Source: Roseofilum capinflatum BLCC-M114 (GTDB lineage: Bacteria; Cyanobacteriota; Cyanobacteriia; Cyanobacteriales; Desertifilaceae). Taken from it: a stretch of DNA of 64,000 bases. Position 1 is the first letter of the stretch. Every line of letters starts with the position of its first letter. Positions 37,608 through 46,157 of the stretch are shown here, one piece after another. A program made the position numbers and the translations under genes. The DNA is taken from assembly GCF_030068505.1 (NCBI RefSeq), contig NZ_JAQOSO010000004.1, positions 17,329 through 81,328 on the forward strand, in the 5' to 3' direction. Below the pieces are notes generated by a model that was given only the letters and a program-made list of their open reading frames with translations, was not told where the DNA came from and did no database searches.

Positions 37608-38492
37608 TTAAAATGTTGGTGCAAGAATCATCATTTGGTCTCCATACAGGCTTTTTTGCACCACTACCACGGGGGGAAATTCACTCTGATTTTCCACAGT
37701 CGGATAGGTTGGGATTAAATAAATCCAGCCATCTCGCTCTAGCAATAAGCGCCAGACTCTCGTCGGTTCTTGGGTATCAGTCCCATCCGTAATTTCTGAA
37801 CCCAGAAGAGAGTCGAAAGGCTTGAGAGTGCCAAATACGCGAAATCCGGCGATCGAGGGATCATCAAAGGGTTTGTCTAAAAATCTTCCCAGGGGAATGC
37901 GACTCTCTGGAGTGATGAAGGTGACTACGGGTAATGTAGAATTCGGGCCGATATCCCGTTGAGCATCGGCAATTGCTTGGCTCTGGGCTAAATGAAATAA
38001 AATGAACAGTACCCAAGCTACAATCACACTTTCATCAACTAGGGAACTGAGAAATTTAATCGAGTCGAAATTGAGGGGATCGAACGCTATGAGAATTTGG
38101 TATCCGCGCATCCAAAAACTTTGGGAATGGCTCTGTTTGACCCAATTTTGGAAGGAGGAATACCGAGAGGCGAACCCATCAGCGACAACCCGAATCCCCA
38201 AAAGACTAAGGTACAGAGCGGGTATCATAATGATCAGAGCGAGTAGGGTTCTGGCGATCGCCTGACCTTCCCCGAATAAGACCTGAATCGGGACAATAAA
38301 AAAGGATTGTACCGGTAAGTCGAGGGTCGTTACTTCGATATTAAAGTGAAAGAAATAGACCGAGCGATAAATCCAACCGGTGAAAAATAGGGAGGCTCCG
38401 AGTAAGCCAATTAAACTCGCAAACCGGCGTAAAATTGTCGGTTCAGAATTGGGTGGGGGATGGGGCTGTTGAGGGTCAGGAGAAACCACCAT
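37608..38492 (-). CDS. hypothetical membrane protein
   Basis: A 294-residue protein with about four hydrophobic segments (around residues 24-45, 62-80, 82-105 and 150-172) and a soluble C-terminal half with VTFITPESRIPLG and VWRLLLERDGWIYLIP. No family recognised. Convergent with the dioxygenase gene and divergent from the next gene, with the two starts 57 bases apart. Confidence 0.75.
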   Translation of the reverse strand: MVVSPDPQQPHPPPNSEPTILRRFASLIGLLGASLFFTGWIYRSVYFFHFNIEVTTLDLPVQSFFIVPIQVLFGEGQAIARTLLALIIMIPALYLSLLGIRVVADGFASRYSSFQNWVKQSHSQSFWMRGYQILIAFDPLNFDSIKFLSSLVDESVIVAWVLFILFHLAQSQAIADAQRDIGPNSTLPVVTFITPESRIPLGRFLDKPFDDPSIAGFRVFGTLKPFDSLLGSEITDGTDTQEPTRVWRLLLERDGWIYLIPTYPTVENQSEFPPVVVVQKSLYGDQMMILAPTF

Positions 38493-38549
38493 TTTTAAGT
38501 TAGATGAGGTATACTGATAATTATAACTAAAATTCCAAGCTGTAGGCTC

Positions 38550-39140
38550 ATGAAAAGAGGAATTGGAGTAGCGGCAATACTCGGATTAGTGCTGGTAAGC
38601 GTCGGTAGTTTTCCTCTCTTGGTCTCGAATCTGAGGATAGGGGATTTGCCGGTGCTGGCGCAAGTGCAGCCGAGCGCCAACCTAATGGAAATTGCCTTAC
38701 GGGAACAGGCAAAAGTTGTCCTAGTTAATGGCAGTCAGAAATCCGGTAGAATTGTGGAAATGAATCAGCAAACTTTCTTTCTGGGATGGGGGAATCGCCG
38801 GGAAGAAATTCCCTGGAGTCAAGTGGCTTCAGTGGAGTTTGAAGGAGATGGAATTATGGTTTATCCAGTGGGTGAATTTAAGATTCGCGGAGAAGGTGGC
38901 CCAAGGATTAGATTATGGAATGTTCCTCTACAAGCCTTGGGGGATTCTCCAGAAGGGAATTTAGTGGTTGATTTAAGAGCAATTCCGGGTATTGCAGAAG
39001 ACGAAATTGTTGAATTTCAGAAGTTAATGAATCAATTTCAGTATGTTGTGGATATGATTAAATATGATTTGAATCAGAATCGGATGGTGGTGGAGTTGAC
39101 GGGGTATGAGAAGCCTGAAGAGGAAAGCCTGAAGCCTTAA
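38550..39140 (+). CDS. hypothetical exported protein
   Basis: A 196-residue protein with a strong N-terminal hydrophobic signal (about residues 7-27, VAAILGLVLVSVGSFPLLV) and a soluble beta-rich body: KVVLVNGSQKSGRIVEMNQQ, EEIPWSQVASVEFEGDG, PRIRLWNVPLQALGD. The body resembles membrane-associated, LSM/TIG-like beta proteins of cyanobacteria but I cannot name a family. Its last codons overlap a duplicated toxin-antitoxin fragment. Confidence 0.75.
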   Translation: MKRGIGVAAILGLVLVSVGSFPLLVSNLRIGDLPVLAQVQPSANLMEIALREQAKVVLVNGSQKSGRIVEMNQQTFFLGWGNRREEIPWSQVASVEFEGDGIMVYPVGEFKIRGEGGPRIRLWNVPLQALGDSPEGNLVVDLRAIPGIAEDEIVEFQKLMNQFQYVVDMIKYDLNQNRMVVELTGYEKPEEESLKP

Positions 39141-39187
39141 ATATCCTCCCTGGGAAAGCTACTCCAGGCTTCTAGACGAGCGCTATA
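39136..39187. repeat. relic of an antitoxin 3' end, duplicated from 40575-40626
   Basis: About 50 bases (TTAAATATCCTCCCTGGGAA to TTCTAGACGAGCG) match the 3' end of the antitoxin gene at 40579-40809, starting immediately at the stop of the preceding gene. Only this fragment is present here. Confidence 0.75.
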
Positions 39188-39267
39188 GCGCTTTCCGCTT
39201 CGCGGACATGAACGCGCTAGGGAATAGGGAATAGGGAATAGGGTTGTGGTACATGGCTTTGAGCCTT

Positions 39268-39382
39268 ATCTTCGAGCATTTGTGCTTCATTAATCACAGA
39301 TTTCATTTTAGCGTCTCCAACGATTGACAAGAGTCTCAACTTTTAGTTTAACTTCTATGACTTTACCCAAGAGATTACTGAG
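39268..39382. repeat. 115-bp duplication, distal copy
   Basis: Almost identical to 39672-39786 (offset 404). It contains the end of the 113-residue gene (NRWRR stop) and the start of the 61-residue gene (MKSVINEAQML), so this copy is a leftover of a tandem duplication. Confidence 0.85.
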
Positions 39383-39394
39383 TGAGGGCAGTTG

Positions 39395-39547
39395 CTAACA
39401 ACGTTGCAAAATGGAGCATAAATGTTGACGGTTGAGGACAACAAGAGGGGTGTCACTATCCCATCCAAAATCACGAAGATGGGGCACAATTTCACCGAGG
39501 GTTTGGTTGAAGTTTAATAGGGCATTAAGCCATTGGGTTCGAGTCAT
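39395..39547 (-). CDS. small hypothetical protein, 50 aa
   Basis: MTRTQWLNALLNFNQTLGEI is the N-terminus; it continues VPHLRDFGWDSDTPLVVLNR and ends QHLCSILQRC. It starts inside the end of the upstream 61-residue gene (23-base overlap). Amphipathic, no signal. The ending looks abrupt, as if a longer family protein was truncated by the duplication that follows. No family recognised. Confidence 0.5.
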   Translation of the reverse strand: MTRTQWLNALLNFNQTLGEIVPHLRDFGWDSDTPLVVLNRQHLCSILQRC

Positions 39548-39710
39548 CATGGGTAAGGCTTAGATCAACAGTGGAGGCTTCTTTAACTATCTCTTGGCAT
39601 TGGTTGGCGAAGGCTATGGAAAGTTCATATAACTCTCTGGCTGATTGTTCGCATTCTTGCAAAAGTTCCAGATCTTCCAGCATTTGTGCTTCATTAATCA
39701 CAGATTTCAT
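39525..39710 (-). CDS. small helical hypothetical protein
   Basis: A 61-residue, mostly helical, acidic protein: MKSVINEAQMLEDLELLQEC, then SARELYELSIAFANQCQEIV. The start at 39710 sits inside the previous gene's terminal codons. Part of a three-gene string with the 113- and 50-residue products; context is reminiscent of small toxin-antitoxin or regulatory proteins, not demonstrable here. Confidence 0.5.
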   Translation of the reverse strand: MKSVINEAQMLEDLELLQECEQSARELYELSIAFANQCQEIVKEASTVDLSLTHDDSNPMA

Positions 39711-39711
39711 T

Positions 39712-40053
39712 TTAGCGTCTCCAACGATTGACAAGAGTCTCAACTTTTAGTTTAACTTCTATGACTTTACCCAAGAGATTACTGAGCATTTCTCCACACT
39801 CTTGAATCCTCTCTTCGGATACGGTAGCATCGGTAATAAGCTCCAGACTATCACTAATTTGCGTTCTGGATGATTGCACAAAGAATAAGATGGTGTTCAG
39901 GTAAGCAAAGTGCTGAATCAGGATGGTATTATCGGGAAAGCTAGACATAATCGGTCTGAGTAACCTGAGTCCCTCCATTCCTTGAGCTTCGATAACATCA
40001 AGTTCCGCATTTAACCGATTGATGAGAACATTCAGTTCTGATGGGATGGTCAT
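39712..40053 (-). CDS. small helical hypothetical protein
   Basis: A 113-residue all-helical protein: MTIPSELNVLINRLNAELDV, then SFPDNTILIQHFAYLNTILF and RIQECGEMLSNLLGKVIEVK. The start at 40053 has the best N-terminus; the frame extends into a palindromic repeat upstream. It heads a three-gene minus-strand group. No family recognised. Confidence 0.55.
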   Translation of the reverse strand: MTIPSELNVLINRLNAELDVIEAQGMEGLRLLRPIMSSFPDNTILIQHFAYLNTILFFVQSSRTQISDSLELITDATVSEERIQECGEMLSNLLGKVIEVKLKVETLVNRWRR

Positions 40054-40120
40054 TACTGTTAACTGGGTTGATATCGTCAGTTTAACGTAGATCGGTTTCT
40101 CCGTGCTTCTTGCGGCGGTT

Positions 40121-40183
40121 AGAAACCGGGTTTCTTCCCATAGATGCACCCTGGGATGGAGAGGAGCGAGAAACCCGGTTTCT
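40121..40183. repeat. AGAAACCGGGTTTCT palindrome pair, copy 1
   Basis: Two palindromic words, AGAAACCGGGTTTCT and AGAAACCCGGTTTCT, flank a 33-base core containing GATGCACCCTGGGATGGAGA. The second copy is at 40873-40935. Confidence 0.8.
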
Positions 40184-40261
40184 TTGCACTTCTCGCGCTA
40201 GTCAAGGCAAGGCTGTGTAGATCTGGTACAATGAATTACATAATTGTATGAGTTGTTAATG

Positions 40262-40468
40262 ATGAAAATGCCCATTGAACTTAATAAACAATTAGTTGAA
40301 GAGGCTTTCAGTTTAACGGATTGTCAAACTGAGCAAGAATTGATTAATTTAGCTCTAGAAGAGTTGATTCGCATCCGCAAAAAGCGGAATCTGCTGGATT
40401 TGAGTGGACAAATTCAATTTTCAGATAACTACGATTATAAGGAGTTACGGTCAAGCCGAAATTTTTGA
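40262..40468 (+). CDS. VapB-type antitoxin without its toxin
   Basis: A 68-residue VapB-like antitoxin: KMPIELNKQLVEEAFSLTDC at the N-terminus (ribbon-helix-helix-like), TEQELINLALEELIRIRKK in the middle and a toxin-binding tail (LSGQIQFSDNYDYKELRSSR). The usual vapC directly downstream is missing; instead the 3' end overlaps a truncated PIN-toxin gene on the other strand. ATGs at 40259 and 40262 are both possible. Confidence 0.7.
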   Translation: MKMPIELNKQLVEEAFSLTDCQTEQELINLALEELIRIRKKRNLLDLSGQIQFSDNYDYKELRSSRNF

Positions 40469-40579
40469 TCGCCCATCAGTCGCAGCTTGTTCTATGGTCA
40501 TGCGAGCGATGTTAGACAGACGAGAATCGGAAAAAACATACCAAATAATGGCATGGGTATCAACAATTGCCTGAAGCAT
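40451..40579 (-). pseudogene. truncated PIN-domain (VapC-like) toxin
   Basis: The N-terminus MLQAIVDTHAIIWYVFSDSR is typical of PIN toxins (first catalytic Asp in VDTHA). After about 42 residues the frame stops inside the convergent vapB-like gene, so most of the about 130-residue domain is gone. The ATG overlaps the stop of the antitoxin at 40579-40809 (TAATG), the coupling of an intact pair. Confidence 0.75.
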
Positions 40580-40809
40580 TAAATATCCTCCCTGGGAAAG
40601 CTACTCCAGGCTTCTAGACGAGCGTTATCAATCTCTTCGGCTGAAGGTGCTGTTCCTAAATGGCTACAGATCCCCCATAAAGAGCGCCGGGGAGTTACGG
40701 TAGTTTGAGTGACTTCGCGCTCAATTTCAGGCGCGATCTTTTCAATTAAGCGTATTTTGTCGATCGGAGAAAGTTGTTTGGCTAAGTTGAGGACTTGTTC
40801 TAAGGTCAT
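40579..40809 (-). CDS. antitoxin, partner of the truncated PIN toxin
   Basis: A 76-residue protein: MTLEQVLNLAKQLSPIDKIR, LIEKIAPEIEREV, and a C-terminal part (PRRSLWGICSHLGTAPSAEE) that resembles the toxin-binding tails of antitoxins coupled to PIN toxins. Overlaps the truncated toxin by one base, so it is probably an orphan antitoxin. Its 3' end is duplicated at 39136-39187. Confidence 0.7.
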   Translation of the reverse strand: MTLEQVLNLAKQLSPIDKIRLIEKIAPEIEREVTQTTVTPRRSLWGICSHLGTAPSAEEIDNARLEAWSSFPREDI

Positions 40810-40872
40810 CGGAGTCAGAGATGGGAGAGATGATTAAGGATTGTAACTTATGATTGGCTTCTTGCGGCCGTT

Positions 40873-40935
40873 AGAAACCGGGTTTCTTCCCACAGATGCA
40901 ACCTGCGATGAAGAGGAGCGAGAAACCCGGTTTCT
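40873..40935. repeat. AGAAACCGGGTTTCT palindrome pair, copy 2
   Basis: Same structure as 40121-40183, with a core differing at a few positions. Confidence 0.8.
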
Positions 40936-40965
40936 TTGCCCTTCTCGCACCCTGCGTTCCCCAAT

Positions 40966-41105
40966 GTCATGGCGAATGAAGCGAAGCCATCTCATACTCT
41001 TGGAGACTTATCGAGATTGCTTCGCTACACTCCGTTCCGCTCGCAATGACAGATCAAGTCATTGCGAATGAAGCGAAGCGGAATGAAGCAATCTCAGCCC
41101 CCTGC
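40966..41105. repeat. dispersed GTCATTGCGA-type repeats, copies 3 and 4
   Basis: A complete copy (40966-41050, ends GTCATGGCGA and TCGCAATGAC) is followed after seven bases by a partial copy (41058 onward, GTCATTGCGAATGAAGCG). Confidence 0.7.
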
Positions 41106-41326
41106 GGTAATACAGCGCTTCGCGCTAGGGAATAGGGAATAGGGTTGTGGTACATGGCTTTGAGCCTTTAAAGCTGTACACCATAACAGCGCAAAGCGCT
41201 GTATGAGAGGGCTTCGCGACACTCCGTTCCCCTCGCCATGACCAACAACATCCCCGCCAGAGAAATTTCCGATACAATAGAAAGCGTCCATCATTTTTAA
41301 TTTTTAATTTTTAATTTTTAATTGAT

Positions 41327-44185
41327 ATGAGAATCGTCGGAACTCTGGTAGCGCTGGGAGTGTGGATGACTCCGGTAATGGTGACGGTGGGAGAGCAACC
41401 CAGTTGGGCGCAAAGTCAGCAACGTTCTAGAGAAGAAGTTGAATCAGAAGTCCCACAGCTCATGCTCGAAGCAGTCAAACTGCGACAACAAGGAAAAATT
41501 CAAGAATCTACAGCAATATGGCAGGAAGTTCTAGCTATTACCCAACAATTCAAGCTCAGGGAATTAGAAGCATTAGCTTTTCTAGGCATCGGTCAGCACT
41601 TTGGCGATATAGGAGAGTATATAGCTGCATTAGAAGCTTATCAACAGGCATTACCCATTTTTGAAGAAACTAATGACCTAGAAATGCAAGTTACAACTCT
41701 CCTTAGCATAGGAAAAGTCTACCATAATATTAGCCAACATCAAAAGGCAATTAATCATTTCCACCAGGCTATACTTATCTCCCAAAATTTAGAGGATCGA
41801 AGTCGGGAAGCAATGGCTCTCAATAGCTTGGGAACAACCTACAATAGCATAAACGATTATGCACAAGCGATAGATTACTTACAACAGTCTTTAACTATTC
41901 GTCGGGAGATCAAAGATAAAAGAGGAGAAGCTTTTACCTTGCATAACTTGGCCACCATCTACTACAGTACCGGTCAACTGCAACTAGCATTAGAATTTTA
42001 TCAACAGATGTTCCCAATTGTCAGAGAAATTGGAGAGAAAAAATTGCGAGCAAATGTTGTCAGCACCTTAGCTGTGATTTTGGCTGATTTGGGTTATTGG
42101 CAACACTCTATCGATCATTTTAATGAAGCTTTACAGTTTTTTCAACAAGTTCACGATCAAAACCTGGAAGCTCGTACTCTGAATAATTTGGGTACAGTCT
42201 ATAATAGAATTGGTCAAACAGAAGATGCCATAGATAAATATCAGCAAGCATTGCAAATTTTTCGTGATATAGACAGCCCGAACGGTGAAGCAGTCACCCT
42301 TAATAACTTGGGTGAGGTGTACAGTGGTCTTGGTGACCTAGAACAGTCAGTAGATTATCACAAGAAAGCTTTAAATATTTTCCAACGAATAGATAATATG
42401 TGGGGGCAATCTGTTACTTTTCAAAACTTGGGGTCGGTATATATTGATTTAGGTGAAGAGGGAAAGTCAATAGAATATCATGAGCAAGCTCTGCGCATAG
42501 ATAGACAGACGCACAATAGGAGGGGAGAAGCAAGGACTCTACATAGTTTTGGAGTAGTATACCTTAAAATTGGGAATTTCCAACAAGCACTCTACAATTT
42601 TAGCCTAGCATTGCCTATTATGCACGCAGTAGGAGATGAAATCGGGAAAGCTGCTAATTTCAGCAATACAGCCACAGTTTACAAAAAAATTAATCAACCT
42701 GAAAAGGCTATTAAATATTATGAGCAATCCCTAGAAATAATCCTCCGCCTTCGCAGTAACCTCAAACAAGACAAACAAGAATATCGGAAAACTTTCATCA
42801 ATATTCATCAGGGTTCTGCGATCGCCCTCACCTCCCTGCTCATCCAACAAAACCGAGCCAAAGAAGCCTTTACCTGGATAAACCGCGTCAGTACCTACGA
42901 ACTGGCCGACTATACTCGCCTCCTCGGAGCCAAAGTCCAAAACCCCGAAGCTCAAGCCCTCATCGACCAATATAACCAGCGCTGGCAACAACTCGAAAAC
43001 CTGAGACGACAACTGCAACGCGACCCCTCCGATGAACTTTCCCGCCGCATCAGTACCCTAGAGACAGAAAATATTGAACTCGGAGAACGCATTGCCCAAC
43101 AGTTCCCGGAAGTTGCCGATATTTTTGAAACCACTCCCACCGACATCGAGCAACTCCAAGCCACCATCCCCGAAGGAACCCTTGTCCTGCAACCGGTTCC
43201 CCTCGCCAATGTTACCAACACTCCCAATACCCTGGCTCTGTTTCTGCTCACCCGCGATAGTTTCGAGGTGGTGCAAACCTCCCTGGATGTGGAGGAATTT
43301 AACCAACTCCTTGACCAATACCCCGAACAACTGGAAGAACTGAGTCCCTTTTACAAAAAAACCAGTAGCAAGCTTTACGATATCCTCATCCGTCCCATCG
43401 AAAAACAAATCAGCGCCTACAACCCCGAAAACCTGAGCATCATCGCCACTGGCAAACTGCGCTACATTCCCTTTGAAAGCCTCTACGACAAAGCCAATGA
43501 ACAGTTTCTGATTGAAAAATATCCCATCAACTACCTGACGCGCCTCTCGAAAACGCCCCCCAACCGCGAACCGAGCGCCAAAACCAACGCTATTCTCGCC
43601 ATGGGTAACCCGGTTCCCCACAACCCGCACAACTTACCGGGAGCAGAAGAAGAAGTTAAAACGATTACCCAACTGTTCCCCAACAGTCAAGCCTATCTCC
43701 ACGACCAAGCCACCCTCGACCAGTTTAAGCAACAAGCTCCTAGGTTTGGTTTTTTACATCTGGCGACTCACGGCTGCTTTCAACCCAATGGTTGTGAAAA
43801 ATACGATATGGCAGCCAACACGATTCTGTTTGCCAACAATACCCAGTGGCCCATCACCGATGCCGCCTTACTAGGGTTAGACCACACCCGACTGATTGCC
43901 CTGAGCGCCTGTCAAACCGCCCGCGAAGCCGACACCGAGGGAAAATCGATTTCCGGAGTGGCGTACCTGTTTGAACGGGCAGGAGCGCAAGCAGTGATGG
44001 CTACGCTCTGGTCAGTGAGCGATAAACATACGCAGACGCTGATGAGCAATTTTTATCAGCATGTGGCGGCAGGCATGAGCCAAGGGGAAGCCCTGCGGGA
44101 GGCGAAGTTGGCACAAATTAATACTGGTGATGAGGATCATCCGTTCTATTGGTCAGCATTTATTCTGATTGGCGATCCTCGGTAA
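41327..44185 (+). CDS. TPR-CHAT protease-like protein
   Basis: A 952-residue protein with a signal or membrane segment (residues 1-28), about nine 40-residue TPR units (about 45-480: repeated ALNSLGTTYNSINDYAQAID-type pairs), a coiled-coil linker (about 545-595), and a C-terminal CHAT domain (about 600-950). CHAT is a caspase-clan fold; the catalytic dyad is visible as LHLATHGCF (His815) and LSACQTA (Cys862), followed by GAQAVMATLWSVSD. Exported TPR-CHAT proteins are common in cyanobacteria; substrates are unknown. Confidence 0.93.
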   Translation: MRIVGTLVALGVWMTPVMVTVGEQPSWAQSQQRSREEVESEVPQLMLEAVKLRQQGKIQESTAIWQEVLAITQQFKLRELEALAFLGIGQHFGDIGEYIAALEAYQQALPIFEETNDLEMQVTTLLSIGKVYHNISQHQKAINHFHQAILISQNLEDRSREAMALNSLGTTYNSINDYAQAIDYLQQSLTIRREIKDKRGEAFTLHNLATIYYSTGQLQLALEFYQQMFPIVREIGEKKLRANVVSTLAVILADLGYWQHSIDHFNEALQFFQQVHDQNLEARTLNNLGTVYNRIGQTEDAIDKYQQALQIFRDIDSPNGEAVTLNNLGEVYSGLGDLEQSVDYHKKALNIFQRIDNMWGQSVTFQNLGSVYIDLGEEGKSIEYHEQALRIDRQTHNRRGEARTLHSFGVVYLKIGNFQQALYNFSLALPIMHAVGDEIGKAANFSNTATVYKKINQPEKAIKYYEQSLEIILRLRSNLKQDKQEYRKTFINIHQGSAIALTSLLIQQNRAKEAFTWINRVSTYELADYTRLLGAKVQNPEAQALIDQYNQRWQQLENLRRQLQRDPSDELSRRISTLETENIELGERIAQQFPEVADIFETTPTDIEQLQATIPEGTLVLQPVPLANVTNTPNTLALFLLTRDSFEVVQTSLDVEEFNQLLDQYPEQLEELSPFYKKTSSKLYDILIRPIEKQISAYNPENLSIIATGKLRYIPFESLYDKANEQFLIEKYPINYLTRLSKTPPNREPSAKTNAILAMGNPVPHNPHNLPGAEEEVKTITQLFPNSQAYLHDQATLDQFKQQAPRFGFLHLATHGCFQPNGCEKYDMAANTILFANNTQWPITDAALLGLDHTRLIALSACQTAREADTEGKSISGVAYLFERAGAQAVMATLWSVSDKHTQTLMSNFYQHVAAGMSQGEALREAKLAQINTGDEDHPFYWSAFILIGDPR

Positions 44186-44189
44186 GTTC

Positions 44190-44236
44190 AATGAACAATT
44201 AACAATTAACAATTAACAATTAACAATTAACAATTA
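44190..44236. repeat. AACAATTA tandem octamer
   Basis: About five head-to-tail AACAATTA units between the CHAT gene and pyrB; a degenerate relative is at 45305-45332. Confidence 0.8.
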
Positions 44237-44293
44237 CCCCTCTTCTGTCACTTTCTAAAAAAAGTGCTTCAAACGCGGGGACACCGATCGCCG

Positions 44294-45292
44294 CTACTTA
44301 CCCCCTCCCATTAAATACAGTAGGGCCATTCTCACGGCTACTCCACTGCTGACCTGTTGGGAAATGAGGCTAAATTCGGGATCGTCCATCAGATCGGAGC
44401 TAATTTCCACCCCTCGGTTCACGGGGCCGGGATGGAGAACTTTAACACCCGGTTTGCAGAGTTTGAGGCGATCGCGGGTAATGCCAAACCGATGATGGTA
44501 TTCCCTGGCACTGGGGAGTAAATGTTGGGCCATGCGCTCTTTTTGCAGACGCAAGGTCATGACAAAATCTGCATCTTGCAGGGCCGGTTCTGCTGACCAA
44601 TGGACAAAGAGTTTCCCCGGTCTTTCTTGAGACTCAGTAGAAACATATTGGGCAAAATATTGGGGTAATAAGGTGGGAGGAGCGGCTAAGTGAACTTCGC
44701 ATTGAGTCGCCGTTAAACTCCAAAGATTAGAACGAGCCACCCTAGAGTGGACAATATCCCCGACAATGGCAATTTTTTTACCTGCAAGTAACTCTAACCG
44801 GGGAGATTGGGGATCGAGAAGAAAGCAGAGCGTAAACAGATCGAGTAAGGCTTGGGAGGGGTGTTCGTGTTGACCATCCCCAGCGTTGAGAACCCCAACA
44901 TTGGCATTCAGGCGATCGAGTTCTGCGGCGATCGCCTGGGGAACTCCAGACTCCTTATGGCGAATCACCATAATATCAGTTCCCATGGCTAAATAGGTTT
45001 TGGCCGTATCTAAGATTGTTTCTCCTTTGGAGAGAGAAGAGGAACCAGGGGCAAAATTAAGGGTATCAGCCGATAACCGTTTGGCCGCTAACTCGAAACT
45101 GCTGCGGGTGCGTGTTGAGGGTTCAAAGAAGAGATTCGTCACCACTCGTCCCTGAAGTGTCGGCAGTTTCTTCGCTTTTTTCGTTGGTCGCGACAGCACA
45201 TCGGAAAAACTAGCAGCCGTCTGTAAAACCGTATTGTAATCCTCTGGGGTGAAGTCGGCCAGAGATAGGATATGAGGGTGAGTAAAGGACAT
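44294..45292 (-). CDS. pyrB: aspartate carbamoyltransferase catalytic subunit
   Basis: A 332-residue enzyme joining carbamoyl phosphate and aspartate, step 2 of pyrimidine synthesis. [12 protein letters not shown] (carbamoyl-phosphate site, residues 57-67), [29 protein letters not shown], and [11 protein letters not shown]. Full length. No pyrI or pyrC is near. Confidence 0.96.
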   Translation of the reverse strand: MSFTHPHILSLADFTPEDYNTVLQTAASFSDVLSRPTKKAKKLPTLQGRVVTNLFFEPSTRTRSSFELAAKRLSADTLNFAPGSSSLSKGETILDTAKTYLAMGTDIMVIRHKESGVPQAIAAELDRLNANVGVLNAGDGQHEHPSQALLDLFTLCFLLDPQSPRLELLAGKKIAIVGDIVHSRVARSNLWSLTATQCEVHLAAPPTLLPQYFAQYVSTESQERPGKLFVHWSAEPALQDADFVMTLRLQKERMAQHLLPSAREYHHRFGITRDRLKLCKPGVKVLHPGPVNRGVEISSDLMDDPEFSLISQQVSSGVAVRMALLYLMGGGK

Positions 45293-45606
45293 GGGGTTGA
45301 ATTAATAATTAACAATTAATAATTAACAATTAGGGCTTTTCTAGGGGGGTTGGGAGGATCGAGATGCAGGGCATATCGCGCTTCGCGCTAGGCAATAGGC
45401 ACTCTAGCAATCGCAGCAACTACCGAGATGATCGAGATTGCTTCGTTCCGCTCCGCTCCACTCGCAATGACTTGTCTCAATGATACTGTACTCCGTTACA
45501 GTGTAAAGCGCTGTATTAGGTGCGATCGCAGCCATTGGGGAAATTAGGCGGATCAAATCTAGGCTTCGATGAAGGGTGTGAAGAGTAACTCATTACTCAT
45601 TACCCC
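45293..45606. other. repeat spacer between pyrB and lipoprotein gene
   Basis: Contains an AATTAATAATT run (45300-45335), a GCGCTTCGCGC palindrome (about 45380), a partial GTCATTGCGA repeat (45407-45471) and a TACAGTGTAAAGCGCTGTA-type palindrome (45498-45516). No gene seen. Confidence 0.65.
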
Positions 45607-46113
45607 ATGATCTTACAACCCAACTTTTGCCTTTTGCCTCTTGCCGTTTGCCTGGTGAGTCTGAGCGGATGCACTCTGAATGCAAGTCATTCCACGGAAC
45701 CTACACCCACTCCTGCACCCTTACCCAAACTTGCCCAAACCCTTGATCCGCCTCCGGTAGAGACGATCGAGGTAACCGCCTATCATCTCGATTCTTTCTG
45801 TGAAACGTTTGTGCAGAAACCCCTGCAAGTGCCTCGGCCCAATCCCCTACAAGCAACAATTCATAAGCTGATCGCAGAGGGAACCAGCACCGATTTTGCG
45901 ATCGCCGGTTATCGCGTGCAACCCAACCCAGCCAACAATAGCCTCACCATTGATTTTCGTCTCTCTCCCGAATCTCCACGTCAGTTTGTCTCCCTCTCCA
46001 CTTGTGAACGCATGGCTCTCATGGGTAGCCTACAGCAAACCTTAACCCAATCTTCTCTGTGGAATATCCAGGAGGTCAAATTTACCGATCGCGGTCAACC
46101 CATTGGGTTTTAA
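45607..46113 (+). CDS. lipoprotein, GerMN-like
   Basis: A 168-residue lipoprotein with lipobox LSGC (Cys22), a Pro/Thr linker (about 30-45) and a domain (about 55-168) whose plan (ETIEVTAYHLDSFCETFV, NPLQATIHKLIAEGTSTDFA, NSLTIDFRLSPES, FVSLSTCERMALMGSLQQTL) resembles the GerMN domain. Two cysteines in the domain may pair. Role in cyanobacteria unknown. Precedes hom. Confidence 0.75.
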   Translation: MILQPNFCLLPLAVCLVSLSGCTLNASHSTEPTPTPAPLPKLAQTLDPPPVETIEVTAYHLDSFCETFVQKPLQVPRPNPLQATIHKLIAEGTSTDFAIAGYRVQPNPANNSLTIDFRLSPESPRQFVSLSTCERMALMGSLQQTLTQSSLWNIQEVKFTDRGQPIGF

Positions 46114-46157
46114 TGATAAACTTTTAAGAATAATCCATTGTTTTCAAGATTGGTACT

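Larger units (their letters stand above)
40810..41326. other. repeat-rich spacer upstream of the TPR-CHAT gene
   Basis: About 515 bases with palindromic copies: AGAAACCGGG copy 2 (40873-40935), GTCATTGCGA repeats (40966-41105), a GCGCTAGGGAATAGGG + TTGTGGTACATGGCTTTGAG segment (41121-41170) also found at 39211-39267, TACAGCGCAAAGCGCTGTA-type palindromes, and TTTTTAA repeats (41295-41325). No gene seen. Confidence 0.7.
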
